64,000 nt of DNA from Pseudomonas sp. SCB32 (GCF_009189165.1 NZ_CP045118.1:1054001-1118000), one strand, 5' to 3'; counted from the first letter of the stretch, positions 51,836 through 62,055 are shown. The notes: generated by a model from the letters alone, not told the origin. Numbers and translations: made by a program.

Positions 51836-53881
51836 ATGCGTTATTCCTCGCTTGTGGACAGGATGGTCGGACCCGGCGTTGCCGCCTGGGACATTCACTA
51901 CGCGGCCATCGCCGCCCAGCGCGAAGGCCGGGATGTGATCGTCCTGAGCGTTGGAGATCCGGATTTCGCCACGCCGGACTTTATCACCGAGGCCGCCATC
52001 ACCTCGTTGCGCGCCGGCGATACCCATTACAGCGACGTGGCCGGGCGCCCGGAGCTGCGCCAGGCCATCGCCGCGCTGCATCAGCGACGTTGCGGGCAGT
52101 CGGTGGCGGCGGAAAACGTAATCGTCGTCGCCGGAGCGCAGAATGGCCTGTTCGCCGCGGCCATGTGCCTGCTGGAAAAGGGCGATGAGGTGATCGTCTT
52201 CGATCCGGTCTATGTCACCTACGAAGCGACCCTGAAGTCCACCGGCGCCGTGCTGGTGCCGGTTCCGACCCGCGCAGGCAACGGTTTCCGCCCCGAGGCC
52301 GCCGATCTGGCCGCCGCCATTACCTCGCGCACCAAGGCGATCTTCTTCGCCAACCCGAACAACCCCACGGGCGTCGTGCTCAACCGCGAAGAGCTGCTGG
52401 CTATCGCCGAACTGGCCAAGGCCCACGACCTGTGGGTGGTGGTCGACGAGGTCTACGAGGGCCTGACCTTCGAGCGTGAGCACCAGGGATTCGCCGCACT
52501 GCCGGGCATGGCCGAGCGCACCCTGAGCATCGGCAGCCTGTCGAAGTCCCATGCCATGACCGGCTGGCGCGCTGGCTGGATCATCGCCAACCCGACGTTG
52601 GTCGGTCATCTGGAAAACCTCGCGCTGAACATGTTCTACGGCCTGCCGGGCTTCGTTCAGGAAGCCGCGCGGGTAGCCGTCGAGCGGCATGACGAGGTGG
52701 TTTCGTCGATGCGCGGGATCTATCGCCGCCGCCGTGACCTGGTGGTCGCCGCCTTGAGCGACTGCCCGCGTGTCAAGGTGCTCAAGCCGGAGGCCGGCAT
52801 GTTCGTCCTGGTGGACGTGCGCGAAACCGGCCTCAGTTCGCTGGATTTCTCCTGGCAACTGTTCCATGCCACCGGCGTCTCGGTGCTCGATGCGGCGGCG
52901 TTCGGGCCGCAGGCGGAAGGTTTCGTGCGGCTGTCGTTCGGCCTGAGCGATGAGAGCATGGCCGAGGCCTGCGCTCGGATCATCCGCTTCGTCGAGTCCC
53001 TGCCGGCGAGTGGCAATCGCCCCGCAGGAACGGACTCCGTCCGCGATATCCCATGTGCCGATGCCGATCGCGGACGGAGTCCGCTCCTGCAAGAGCCGGC
53101 ACAGCCGGCGACCAAGCCCGTCATCGAGGTCCGCGACCTGCACAAGCGCTTCGGCGACTTCGAGGTGCTCAAGGGCGTGTCGCTGTCGGCCCGCGAGGGC
53201 GGGGTGATCTCGCTGATCGGCGCCAGCGGCTCGGGCAAGAGCACCCTGCTGCGCTGCATCAACATGCTGGAGATTCCCAACCAGGGCACGGTTACCGTCA
53301 ACGGCGAGACCATCGGCCTGACCCAGAACCGCCACGGCGAGCCGATGGTGGCCGACCAGAAGCAACTGACCCGCATCCGCTCGCAGCTGGGCATGGTGTT
53401 CCAGAACTTCAACCTGTGGCCGCACCGCACCGTGCTGGAGAACCTGATCGAGGCGCCGACCTTCGTCCTCCACGAGAGCAAGGCCGAGGCCCGCGAGCGC
53501 GCCGAGGCGCTGCTGGAGCGTGTCGGCCTGGCCGAGAAGCGCCACGTCTATCCGGCCTTCCTCTCCGGCGGCCAGCAGCAGCGGGTGGCTATCGCCCGTG
53601 CGCTGGCGGTACGGCCGAAGGTCATGCTGTTCGACGAACCGACCTCGGCGCTGGACCCGGAACTGGTGGGCGAAGTGCTGCGGGTGATCCGTTCGCTGGC
53701 CGAGGAGGGGCGGACCATGATCCTGGTTACCCACGAGATGGCCTTCGCCCGCGACGTTTCCAGCCACGTGGCGTTCCTCCACAAGGGCCTGATCGAAGAG
53801 GAAGGTACGCCCGAGGAAGTCTTCTCGCGGCCGTGCAGCGAACGCTGCCGGCAGTTCGTCAACGCGCACCAGAATCGCTGA
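51836..53881 (+). CDS. fused aminotransferase-ABC ATPase, joined by a REPIN-encoded linker
   Basis: A single 681-codon frame encodes two proteins. Residues 1-393 are a fold-type I aminotransferase: ANPNNPTGV (172-180), the Asp of VVVDEVYEGL and PLP Lys237 (SIGSLSKSH). Residues about 428-681 are a complete polar amino-acid transporter ATPase: Walker A GASGSGKST (462-470), LSGGQQQRVAIARAL and VMLFDEPTSALDPE. Residues 397-419 are encoded by a REP/REPIN at 53024-53090. No ATG, GTG or TTG in the right frame precedes the ATPase, and no stop ends the aminotransferase. The gene is followed by binding-protein and permease genes, so the ATPase part should serve them. The fusion could be a recent accident or could tether metabolism to uptake; only the sequence is certain. 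Confidence 0.85.
   Translation: MRYSSLVDRMVGPGVAAWDIHYAAIAAQREGRDVIVLSVGDPDFATPDFITEAAITSLRAGDTHYSDVAGRPELRQAIAALHQRRCGQSVAAENVIVVAGAQNGLFAAAMCLLEKGDEVIVFDPVYVTYEATLKSTGAVLVPVPTRAGNGFRPEAADLAAAITSRTKAIFFANPNNPTGVVLNREELLAIAELAKAHDLWVVVDEVYEGLTFEREHQGFAALPGMAERTLSIGSLSKSHAMTGWRAGWIIANPTLVGHLENLALNMFYGLPGFVQEAARVAVERHDEVVSSMRGIYRRRRDLVVAALSDCPRVKVLKPEAGMFVLVDVRETGLSSLDFSWQLFHATGVSVLDAAAFGPQAEGFVRLSFGLSDESMAEACARIIRFVESLPASGNRPAGTDSVRDIPCADADRGRSPLLQEPAQPATKPVIEVRDLHKRFGDFEVLKGVSLSAREGGVISLIGASGSGKSTLLRCINMLEIPNQGTVTVNGETIGLTQNRHGEPMVADQKQLTRIRSQLGMVFQNFNLWPHRTVLENLIEAPTFVLHESKAEARERAEALLERVGLAEKRHVYPAFLSGGQQQRVAIARALAVRPKVMLFDEPTSALDPELVGEVLRVIRSLAEEGRTMILVTHEMAFARDVSSHVAFLHKGLIEEEGTPEEVFSRPCSERCRQFVNAHQNR
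53024..53090. repeat. REPIN inside a coding region, GGAGCGGACTCCGTCCGCGA class
   Basis: Arms at 53024-53047 and 53067-53090 are inverted copies differing at one base (GCAGGAAC against GCAGGAGC). The same unit occurs at 58181-58204 and 61970-62036 between genes. Here it lies wholly within the frame of 51836-53881 and encodes residues 397-419. Confidence 0.9.
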
Positions 53882-53950
53882 CCGATGCCGCGCAGTCGGC
53901 GCATCGATGAGCGTGACCCATAACAATTGAAAACAACGCAGGGGATCACG

Positions 53951-54736
53951 ATGAACAAGAAAGGTCTGTGCAACTGGGTGGTGGGTGCAACGATGCTCAT
54001 GGCCGGCGCGGTAAGCGCGCAGGCCGAGACGATTCGTTTCGCCCTGGCCGCCGAACCCTATCCGCCGTTCTCGCAGAAGCAGCCCGACGGCAGCTGGGTC
54101 GGCTTCGAACCGGACCTGATCCACAAGGTCTGCGCCGAGATGAAAGCCACCTGCGAGATCGACGAAGTGGCCTGGGACGGGATCATCCCGGCGCTGCTGG
54201 CGAAGAAGATCGATGTGATCTTCAACTCCCTGTCGATCACTGAGGAGCGCGAGAAGCAGATCGCCTTCAGCCGCCCCTACTACGACACCCCGGTGGCCGT
54301 GGCCGCGCCCCAGGCCGCGGACCTGCAGATCACCCCTGAGGGCCTGAAGGGCAAGACCATCGGCGTGCAGATCTCCACGGTCAGCTCCAACTACCTGAAG
54401 AAGTACTACGAGAAGATTGCCGACGTGCGCTACTACGACACCCAGGACTCGGTGAACGCAGACCTGGTGGCCGGGCGCATCGACCTGATGATGGCCGATG
54501 GCATCGCCGTGGCGACCTTCATCAAGTCGCCGGACGCGCAAGCCGCCGGCATCGTCAACAAGGGCGAGGTGAAGTACGACCCGCTGTTCGGCCGCGGCGT
54601 TGGCGCCGGCATGCGCAAGGACGACACCGCGCTGAAGGCGAAGATGGACGAAGCCATCGGCAAGTTGCTGGCCAGCGATGACTACAAGGCACTGTCGGAC
54701 AAGTACTTCGGCATGAGCGTCGCGCCCAAGCAATAA
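53951..54736 (+). CDS. polar amino-acid ABC transporter, substrate-binding protein
   Basis: From the ATG at 53951 (AGGGGA upstream) the protein has 261 residues with a cleavable signal peptide (MNKKGLCNWVVGATMLMAGA, then SAQA). It is a family 3 (SBP_bac_3) binding protein: FALAAEPYPPF, GFEPDLIHKV, NSLSITEERE, IGVQISTVSSNYLKKYY, DLMMADG. Lysine/arginine/ornithine/histidine- or opine-type ligands are typical of this group. It belongs with the two permeases downstream and the ATPase domain upstream. Confidence 0.92.
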   Translation: MNKKGLCNWVVGATMLMAGAVSAQAETIRFALAAEPYPPFSQKQPDGSWVGFEPDLIHKVCAEMKATCEIDEVAWDGIIPALLAKKIDVIFNSLSITEEREKQIAFSRPYYDTPVAVAAPQAADLQITPEGLKGKTIGVQISTVSSNYLKKYYEKIADVRYYDTQDSVNADLVAGRIDLMMADGIAVATFIKSPDAQAAGIVNKGEVKYDPLFGRGVGAGMRKDDTALKAKMDEAIGKLLASDDYKALSDKYFGMSVAPKQ

Positions 54737-54814
54737 CGCTCCGGCGCGAGTGAGTAGACCCGCGCCCGTTCCGGGCGCGGGTACGATACTGAGCCTCCAG
54801 TTATGGAGAAGGCC

Positions 54815-55525
54815 ATGCAAAGCATCTTCGACCTGATCGGATTCGGCCCCGCGGGCTGGGGCCCGGCGTTGCTCAAGGGGCTCCTGGTCACCCTGCAGAT
54901 TTCCGTCGGCGCCTTCCTGGTCGGCCTGCTGATCGGCCTCGCCGCGGCCAGCGCCAAGATCGGCGGCCCCCGCCCGCTGGCGATGCTCGCGCGCGGCTAT
55001 ACCACCCTGTGCCGGGCGGTGCCGGAGCTGCTGCTGATCCTGCTGCTGTTCTACGTCGGCTCCATGGGCCTGAACGAGCTCTTCGCCTGGGCGGGCTACG
55101 GCGAGGTGAAGCTCAACGGCATGGTGGTGGCCATCGTCGTGCTCGGCCTGGTGCAGGGCGCCTATGCCTCGGAGATCTTCCGTGGCGCGATCCAGGCGAT
55201 CCCCTACGGGCAGATCGAAGCGGCGCGGGCTTACGGCATGCACGGCTTCGGCCTGTTCCGCCGCGTGACCCTGCCAATCATGGCGCCCAACGCGCTGGCC
55301 GGCATGGCCAACCTCTGGGTCAACCTGATCAAGGACAGCGCGCTGATCAGCGTGGTGGGCACCAACGAGTTGCTCTACACCGCCAAGCAGGCCGCAGGCT
55401 CCACACGTCACTACCTGACTTTCTATCTCACCGCGGCGGCGCTGTATTACGTGCTCACCGTGCTTTCCAACCTGTTCGCAGGCTACATGGAGCGGCGCTT
55501 CCGCCGCTGGATTCCGGCGGTTTGA
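54815..55525 (+). CDS. amino-acid ABC transporter permease, HisQ-like
   Basis: The ATG at 54815 has GGAG 6 bases upstream and gives 236 residues; the ATG at 54803 is less likely. It has about five membrane helices and the EAA loop EAARAYGMHGFGLFRRVTLP, which docks on the ABC ATPase. It is followed after 13 bases by the second permease, with which it should form the channel. Confidence 0.9.
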   Translation: MQSIFDLIGFGPAGWGPALLKGLLVTLQISVGAFLVGLLIGLAAASAKIGGPRPLAMLARGYTTLCRAVPELLLILLLFYVGSMGLNELFAWAGYGEVKLNGMVVAIVVLGLVQGAYASEIFRGAIQAIPYGQIEAARAYGMHGFGLFRRVTLPIMAPNALAGMANLWVNLIKDSALISVVGTNELLYTAKQAAGSTRHYLTFYLTAAALYYVLTVLSNLFAGYMERRFRRWIPAV

Positions 55526-55538
55526 ACGAGGCGCGGCG

Positions 55539-56288
55539 ATGAACGAACACTGGCTATTCGTCTACGGTGCCCTGCTGCTCAAGGGGCTGGGCACCACCCT
55601 GATCATCCTGCTGATTTCCGCCATCCTGGGCTTCGCGCTGGCATTGGGCGTGGCGCTGGCGCGAATGTCGCGCAACTTCCTGGTCGCGCGCCTGGCGCTG
55701 GCGTACACCAGCGTGATCCGTGGCACGCCGCTGCTCGTGCAGATCTACATCTTCTACTACGGCCTGGGCAGCCTGTTCGCGCAGTTCCCGCTGATCCGCG
55801 GCAGCTTCCTCTGGCCCTATCTGCGTGACGGTTTCTGGTACATCGTCATCGCCCTGATCCTCTCGGTCGGCGCCTACGTCGGCGAGGTGGTGCGTGGCGG
55901 TCTGAAGGCCGTGCCGCGCGGCGAGCTGGAGGCCGCTTCGGCGTTCGGCATGAACCGCACGCTGGTGCTCTACCGCGTCTGGCTGCCACGGGCGATCCGC
56001 CTGCTGCTGCCGACCCTGGCGGGGGAGAGCGTGATGCTGCTCAAGTCCACGGCGCTGGCCTCGACCATCGCCGTGGTCGACCTGCTCGGCGCGGCCAACG
56101 TAGTGCGCGCACAGACCTTCAACGTCTATGAGCCCCTGCTGCTGGTGGCGGCGATCTACATCTGCCTGACCTTCATCATCGAAGCCGGCTTCGCCGTGCT
56201 GGAGCGCACCACGCCGATTCGCCGCGAGGCGCAAAGCACGACGCAGCGCTCCTGGCTGGGCAAGCGGCGGCCGCGCACGGCTGTTTGA
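55539..56288 (+). CDS. amino-acid ABC transporter permease, HisM-like
   Basis: The product has 249 residues with about five membrane helices and the EAA loop EAASAFGMNRTLVLYRVWLP. SVIRGTPLLVQIYIFYYGLG is the typical N-terminal signature of polar amino-acid permeases. A basic C-terminal tail follows the last helix. It pairs with the preceding permease. Confidence 0.9.
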   Translation: MNEHWLFVYGALLLKGLGTTLIILLISAILGFALALGVALARMSRNFLVARLALAYTSVIRGTPLLVQIYIFYYGLGSLFAQFPLIRGSFLWPYLRDGFWYIVIALILSVGAYVGEVVRGGLKAVPRGELEAASAFGMNRTLVLYRVWLPRAIRLLLPTLAGESVMLLKSTALASTIAVVDLLGAANVVRAQTFNVYEPLLLVAAIYICLTFIIEAGFAVLERTTPIRREAQSTTQRSWLGKRRPRTAV

Positions 56289-56428
56289 TAGTGGATTTAT
56301 GGCTCGCATTACGATCTCGCGAGCTAGAGCTGGATTAGGCGGGCGGGGCTCGAGGAGCGGAGTTTACGCCAGTAAATGAGCATCTGAGAGCGCCGTCCAA
56401 CGACATCCAGCCGACGCGCAGCAGGTCG

Positions 56429-57046
56429 TCAGGCATAGGCGCCGCGACGTAGCCCCTCTACCCAGCAGCGGCTGAGTTCCAGGCCGTCGGCGGCGCTGAA
56501 GGTGGCGGGGTTCAGACACCACTCCAGCCAGAGCCCGTCGAGCATGGCGGAGAGTCCGATGGCGGCCAGGCGCGGTCGCGCAACGGAGAAGCCCTCGGCG
56601 CTGGCGAGGTCACTGATGAGTTTTTCCAGGATGGTGAGGTAGCTCTGGTAGCCGCGCTCGTGGGCGTCGTTCACCGGCGGCGAGTGACGGATCAGGCTCC
56701 AGAACACCACCCAGGGGCTGAGCAGGTCGGGGTCCAGCACCTGGGGCGAGAAGGAGCCGGTAAGGAAGGCTTCCATGCGCGCCGCAGGATCATTGCCGGC
56801 GGCGTCGACCTGCTCGTAGAGGGCCTGGGTGACTTCGCTGGCGAGGGTCTCGTAAGCCTGGGCGACCAGGGCGTCGATGCTGCCGAAGTGGTGGTTGACC
56901 AGGCCGACGGCGACGCCGGCCTCCTTGGCGATGCGGCGCACCGAAATGCCCGCGTGGCCGTCGGCGACCAGGCACTTGAGGCAGGCGCGCACCAGGTGGT
57001 CGCGACGTTCCTCGGAGGTGGCGCGCTGGGCTTTCTGGCGAGGCAT
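56429..57046 (-). CDS. TetR-family regulator, BetI-like
   Basis: The product has 205 residues from the ATG at 57046 (a TTG two codons earlier is possible, with a better-placed AAGGA). The HTH is in the first 55 residues (GISVRRIAKEAGVAVGLVNH). The C-terminal domain has the BetI-like pattern LLSPWVVFWSLIRH and a helical end (LDGLWLEWCL). It is divergent from the deacylase gene, so it probably controls the cassette; its ligand is unknown. Confidence 0.85.
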   Translation of the reverse strand: MPRQKAQRATSEERRDHLVRACLKCLVADGHAGISVRRIAKEAGVAVGLVNHHFGSIDALVAQAYETLASEVTQALYEQVDAAGNDPAARMEAFLTGSFSPQVLDPDLLSPWVVFWSLIRHSPPVNDAHERGYQSYLTILEKLISDLASAEGFSVARPRLAAIGLSAMLDGLWLEWCLNPATFSAADGLELSRCWVEGLRRGAYA

Positions 57047-57153
57047 ATCCAAGGGGGTGTCCTTCTGGGCTAGCGAATGGCTCCGATACTAGGAGGCGCC
57101 GAAGAAGATTTCCATGGGCGATTCGGACAGAGGCCCAACAGAGGAGAGTGCAT

Positions 57154-58167
57154 ATGATCGAGGACGTTTCCTTCAGCGTACCCGGGGATTCCGGTGCCGA
57201 GCTGCGCGTGCGCGCCTGGCGTGTCGATGGCGGCAAGCCGGGGCCGAAGGTGCACCTGCAAGCAGGTGTGCATGCCGATGAAATCGCCGGGATGCTGGTG
57301 CTCCACGAACTGCTGCCGCGCCTGCACGAGGCGGCGCGGAACGGTACGCTGAACGGCAGCGTGACGCTGGTGCCGCAAGCTAATCCCATCGGCATCGGGC
57401 AGTTCCGCCAGGGGCGCATCCTGGGCCGTCATCACGAGGCGAGCGCGCGCAACTTCAATCGTGGCTTCCCCACTTCGGCGGCGGCCACGGGGACCCTGGA
57501 CAACCTCACGCTGTGGCAGAAGCGCCTGGCCGAACTGGCTGCACCGGCGGACATCGTGCTCGACCTGCACACCGACGACGAAGCGCTGCAATACGTCTAC
57601 CTGCACGAGTGCTTCTGGCCCGCCGGCCAGGACCTCGCCGCGGCGCTGCGCGCGGAACTGGCGATCATCTGGGAGGGCGACAGCGACGGCGCCTTCGAGG
57701 AGGTGGTGATTGCGCCCTGGCTCGCCGAGCAGCGCCTCGATGGGCGCCTGGTGGCCACGGTCGAATTGCGTGGGCAGGGCGATGTCAGCGATGCGCTGGC
57801 GCGGCAGGACGCGGAAGGGCTCTATCGCTTCCTCGGGGCGCGCGGCGCGGTGACGGACGCCGAGCTGTTGCCGGAATGGAAAGGTGTCGCCACGCCCATC
57901 GGATTCATGGAAACCGTGTTCGCCCCGGCTGCCGGTGTGCTGGTGTTCGAGCGTGAGCTGGGCGAACGCGTCGAGGCCGGCGAGCGCTTCGGCCGCATCA
58001 TCGCCCGTCCTGGTGATGCGAGCAGCGAGCACATCCTGCGTGCGCCGCAGAGCGGCATCCTCGCCACCCGCTACCGCGATCGTCTGATTCCCCAGGGCGC
58101 CATCGCGGCCAAGCTCACCGGCAGCGCATCTTCGAGCACCTGGAACTCCGGCGCGCTCGATCCGTGA
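57154..58167 (+). CDS. succinylglutamate desuccinylase/aspartoacylase-family deacylase
   Basis: The protein has 337 residues from the ATG at 57154 (GAGGAGA 6 bases upstream). It belongs to the M14-like AstE/ASPA family: LQAGVHADEIAGM gives the HxxE zinc ligands, ANPIGIGQFRQGR a substrate-binding segment, and VLDLHTDDEA the third zinc His. The C-terminal part (VFAPAAGVLVFERELGERVE) is a lipoyl-like barrel seen in these enzymes. Likely removes an acyl group from an N-acyl amino acid, perhaps the transporter's substrate; the ectoine deacylase DoeB belongs to this family, but no other ectoine genes are present. Confidence 0.85.
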   Translation: MIEDVSFSVPGDSGAELRVRAWRVDGGKPGPKVHLQAGVHADEIAGMLVLHELLPRLHEAARNGTLNGSVTLVPQANPIGIGQFRQGRILGRHHEASARNFNRGFPTSAAATGTLDNLTLWQKRLAELAAPADIVLDLHTDDEALQYVYLHECFWPAGQDLAAALRAELAIIWEGDSDGAFEEVVIAPWLAEQRLDGRLVATVELRGQGDVSDALARQDAEGLYRFLGARGAVTDAELLPEWKGVATPIGFMETVFAPAAGVLVFERELGERVEAGERFGRIIARPGDASSEHILRAPQSGILATRYRDRLIPQGAIAAKLTGSASSSTWNSGALDP

Positions 58168-58180
58168 TGTACGGCCTTTC

Positions 58181-58204
58181 GTAGGAGCGGACTCCGTCCG
58201 CGAT
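58181..58204. repeat. single REP unit, GGAGCGGACTCCGTCCGCGA class
   Basis: GTAGGAGCGGACTCC and what follows is the same unit as in 53024-53090 and 61970-62036. No inverted partner follows within 100 bases. Confidence 0.8.
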
Positions 58205-58253
58205 CATTTTCGACGCGGGTAGATCAAGGGTGGAGTCTGCTTTTACACCTGTA

Positions 58254-58336
58254 TCTGGGGCCCCGCGTTCGCGGGGATGACGTGTGCGGGGGGGCTGGGC
58301 ACAATACCGTCACTCCCGCGAACGCGGGAGCCCAGA
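58254..58336. repeat. GC-rich inverted repeat pair
   Basis: Two 29-base arms (58254-58282 and 58308-58336), each itself containing a CCCGCGTTCGCGGG palindrome, face each other. It resembles the CCCCGCGTTCGCGGGG repeats found between genes in many proteobacteria. It could stall convergent transcription between the deacylase gene and prfC. Confidence 0.65.
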
Positions 58337-58377
58337 AGACAGAAGGCTGTTCCTACGAAAGCAGCCCGGCGCAAATA

Positions 58378-58404
58378 AAAACGCCCGCGCAAGGCGGGCG
58401 TTTT
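58378..58404. terminator. prfC terminator
   Basis: AAAACGCCCGC pairs with GCGGGCGTTTT around GCAAG, 15 bases after the prfC stop. The tracts on both sides make it usable in both directions. Confidence 0.85.
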
Positions 58405-58418
58405 CGTGAACGGCGAAC

Positions 58419-60002
<1,584 letters not shown>

Positions 60003-60636
60003 GGATGCGTGCCTGGCTGGAATCGATGATGGGCCCGGATCGGCCCAAAAGCGCCGGATTATAACGGGAAATGGCCGGTCGATCAGCGCCGCCGGGCAAC
60101 CGGTGGTTGATGTGCGTTCGGGTGGCACCCATGAACTCACTCCCGATGGGTGTCCCGGCAGTCGATCAGAGGAGAGCGACGGCGCCATCGGCCAACCCGG
60201 CAATGGCCTCTTTATCCAGGGCGAAAAAAGCGCCTCCGGCGTCCCTTGTCATCCCTCTGAAACCCGCGCCTGTGCAGCATTTCATGACGTTTTGTTAAGG
60301 ATTTGAAACGAAACGCCGGATCGCGACAAAGGGTTATGAAAAAGCGGCAATTTTTGATTGATCTGTGGTGCCTGTGGTCCTAAAGTTCGCGCCCGAACGC
60401 TCATGCTGGAAACGATCCATCCGGCTCAAGTACTGACGACGAGAGGTTGCCGGCCCGGTGACTCCGCCGCCCCGACAGGGGCAGGGAGTCCTGGAGAACT
60501 GGAACCGGTGATACTCGGCGACATGCCTTGGGAAGTAGGCGAACCAAAGTGGGGAAACTGATCAGGCGTTCGTGGCTCGAAAGATAAGAGCCGTCCCTCT
60601 TTTCAATTGCGTGTTTTGCCATTTGGAGTCCCAACC
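60003..60636. promoter_or_regulatory. prfC-speC intergenic region with structured speC leader
   Basis: The right part should be a long speC leader: a candidate promoter (TTGATT near 60356 and TAAAGT about 18 bases on) would give about 240 bases of leader. Nested hairpins are visible: CCGGT/ACCGG (60455-60459 with 60504-60508), GACTCC/GGAGTC (60460-60465 with 60485-60490), GCCCC/GGGGC (60469-60473 with 60478-60482). A GCCT/AGGC hairpin follows at 60525-60540. A small minus-strand CGCC/GGCG hairpin plus T6 lies at about 60222-60245, upstream of prfC. Confidence 0.5.
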
Positions 60637-61800
60637 ATGTCCATCAAGGTCGAGGATTACTTCGCCCCGGAAACCTTCCAGCGCATGAAGGCTTTTGCCG
60701 ACAAGCAGGAAACCCCCTTCGTCGTCATCGACAAGCAGACCATCGCCAACGCATACGATCAGCTGACCGACTGCTTCCCCTTCGCCAAGATCTACTACGC
60801 GGTGAAGGCCAACCCGGCCACCGAGATCACCGAGCTGCTGCGCGACAAGGGTTCGAACTTCGACATCGCCTCGATCTACGAGCTGGACAAGGTGATGAAG
60901 ACCGGTGTGGGCCCGGAGCGCATCAGCTACGGCAACACCATCAAGAAAGCTCGCGACATCCGCTACTTCTATGAGAAGGGCGTGCGCCTGTTCGCCACCG
61001 ACTCCGAAGCCGACCTGCGCAACATCGCCAAGGCCGCGCCGGGCGCCAAGGTCTACGTGCGCATCCTCACCGAAGGCTCCACCTCGGCCGACTGGCCGCT
61101 GTCGCGCAAGTTCGGCTGCCAGACCGACATGGCCATGGACCTGCTGGTGCTGGCCCGCGACCTGGGCCTGGTGCCCTATGGTGTGTCGTTCCACGTCGGA
61201 TCGCAGCAGCGTGACATCGGCGTGTGGGATGCGGCCATCGCCAAGGTGAAGGTCATCTTCGAGCGCCTGAAGGAAGAAGACGGCATCGAGCTGAAAATGA
61301 TCAACATGGGTGGTGGCTTCCCGGCCAACTACATCGCCAAGACCAACAGCCTGGAAACCTACGCAGAGGAGATCATCCGCTTCCTCAAGGAAGACTTCGG
61401 CGACGAGCTGCCGGAAATCATCCTGGAGCCGGGTCGTTCGCTGATCGCCAACGCCGGCATCCTGGTCAGCGAAGTGGTGCTGGTGGCGCGCAAGTCGCGT
61501 ACCGCCGTGGAGCGCTGGGTGTTCACCGACGTGGGCAAGTTCTCCGGCCTGATCGAAACCATGGACGAGTCCATCAAGTTCCCGATCCACGTGGAGAAGC
61601 AGGGCGAGCTGGAAGAGGTGGTGATCGCCGGCCCGACCTGCGACAGCGCCGACATCATGTACGAGCACTACAAGTACGGCCTGCCGCTGAACCTGGCTGC
61701 CGGCGACCGCCTGTACTGGCTGTCCACCGGCGCCTACACCACCAGCTACAGCGCGGTGGAATTCAACGGCTTCCCGCCGCTGAAGGCGTTCTACCTGTAA
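60637..61800 (+). CDS. speC: ornithine decarboxylase SpeC
   Basis: SpeC makes putrescine from ornithine. The product has 387 residues, the eukaryotic-like fold III type found in pseudomonads (the E. coli enzyme is nearly twice as long). PLP Lys lies in YYAVKANP, the Gly-rich loop in MINMGGGFP, and catalytic Cys in GPTCDSADI. The ATG at 60637 follows GGAG. A terminator follows 20 bases downstream. In P. aeruginosa speC lies next to the chemoreceptor gene of the ampDE locus, but here 26 kb separates them. Confidence 0.96.
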   Translation: MSIKVEDYFAPETFQRMKAFADKQETPFVVIDKQTIANAYDQLTDCFPFAKIYYAVKANPATEITELLRDKGSNFDIASIYELDKVMKTGVGPERISYGNTIKKARDIRYFYEKGVRLFATDSEADLRNIAKAAPGAKVYVRILTEGSTSADWPLSRKFGCQTDMAMDLLVLARDLGLVPYGVSFHVGSQQRDIGVWDAAIAKVKVIFERLKEEDGIELKMINMGGGFPANYIAKTNSLETYAEEIIRFLKEDFGDELPEIILEPGRSLIANAGILVSEVVLVARKSRTAVERWVFTDVGKFSGLIETMDESIKFPIHVEKQGELEEVVIAGPTCDSADIMYEHYKYGLPLNLAAGDRLYWLSTGAYTTSYSAVEFNGFPPLKAFYL

Positions 61801-61821
61801 GCCCCAAGTGCGAATGAAGAG

Positions 61822-61843
61822 GCCCCGCGATGCGGGGCTTTTT
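61822..61843 (+). terminator. speC terminator
   Basis: GCCCCGC and GCGGGGC pair around GAT, followed by TTTTT. Confidence 0.88.
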
Positions 61844-61864
61844 CGTTTCCGGTGTTGGCTTTTC

Positions 61865-61931
61865 GTAGGAGCGAGCGTGCTCGCGAACGGATTCCGCAGC
61901 GGGGCTGGTTCGCGAGCACTCTCGCTCCTGC
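61865..61931. repeat. REPIN, GTAGGAGCGAGCGTGCTCGC class
   Basis: Two inverted REP units of the same class as 34782-34859, diverged at the tip (GCGTGCTCGC and GCGAGCACTC). Confidence 0.85.
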
Positions 61932-61969
61932 AGGATGCCGCTCCCTACGTTCAAGCGTCCCGGTAACCT

Positions 61970-62036
61970 GTAGGAGCGGACTCCGTCCGCGATGAGCCGG
62001 TCGCGACGTTGGATCGCGGACGGCGTCCGCTACTAC
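61970..62036. repeat. REPIN, GGAGCGGACTCCGTCCGCGA class
   Basis: Arms at 61970-61993 and 62013-62036 differ at two or three positions. This is the same class and the same 67-base length as the copy inside the coding region at 53024-53090. Confidence 0.88.
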
Positions 62037-62055
62037 GAAAAACGGTGCACCGGGA

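Noticed and set aside
51815..55411. 1,198-codon minus-strand open frame
   Set aside because: It is antisense to the fused aminotransferase-ATPase, binding protein and permease genes, whose motifs are unmistakable.
57154..58167. ectoine deacylase (DoeB)
   Set aside because: Same family, but no DoeA hydrolase or other ectoine genes are nearby. The broader family call is safer.
60430..60560. cobalamin or other known riboswitch in the speC leader
   Set aside because: GGTG and CCGCC-like pieces are present, but the conserved cobalamin-box order is not. I keep only an unclassified structured leader.
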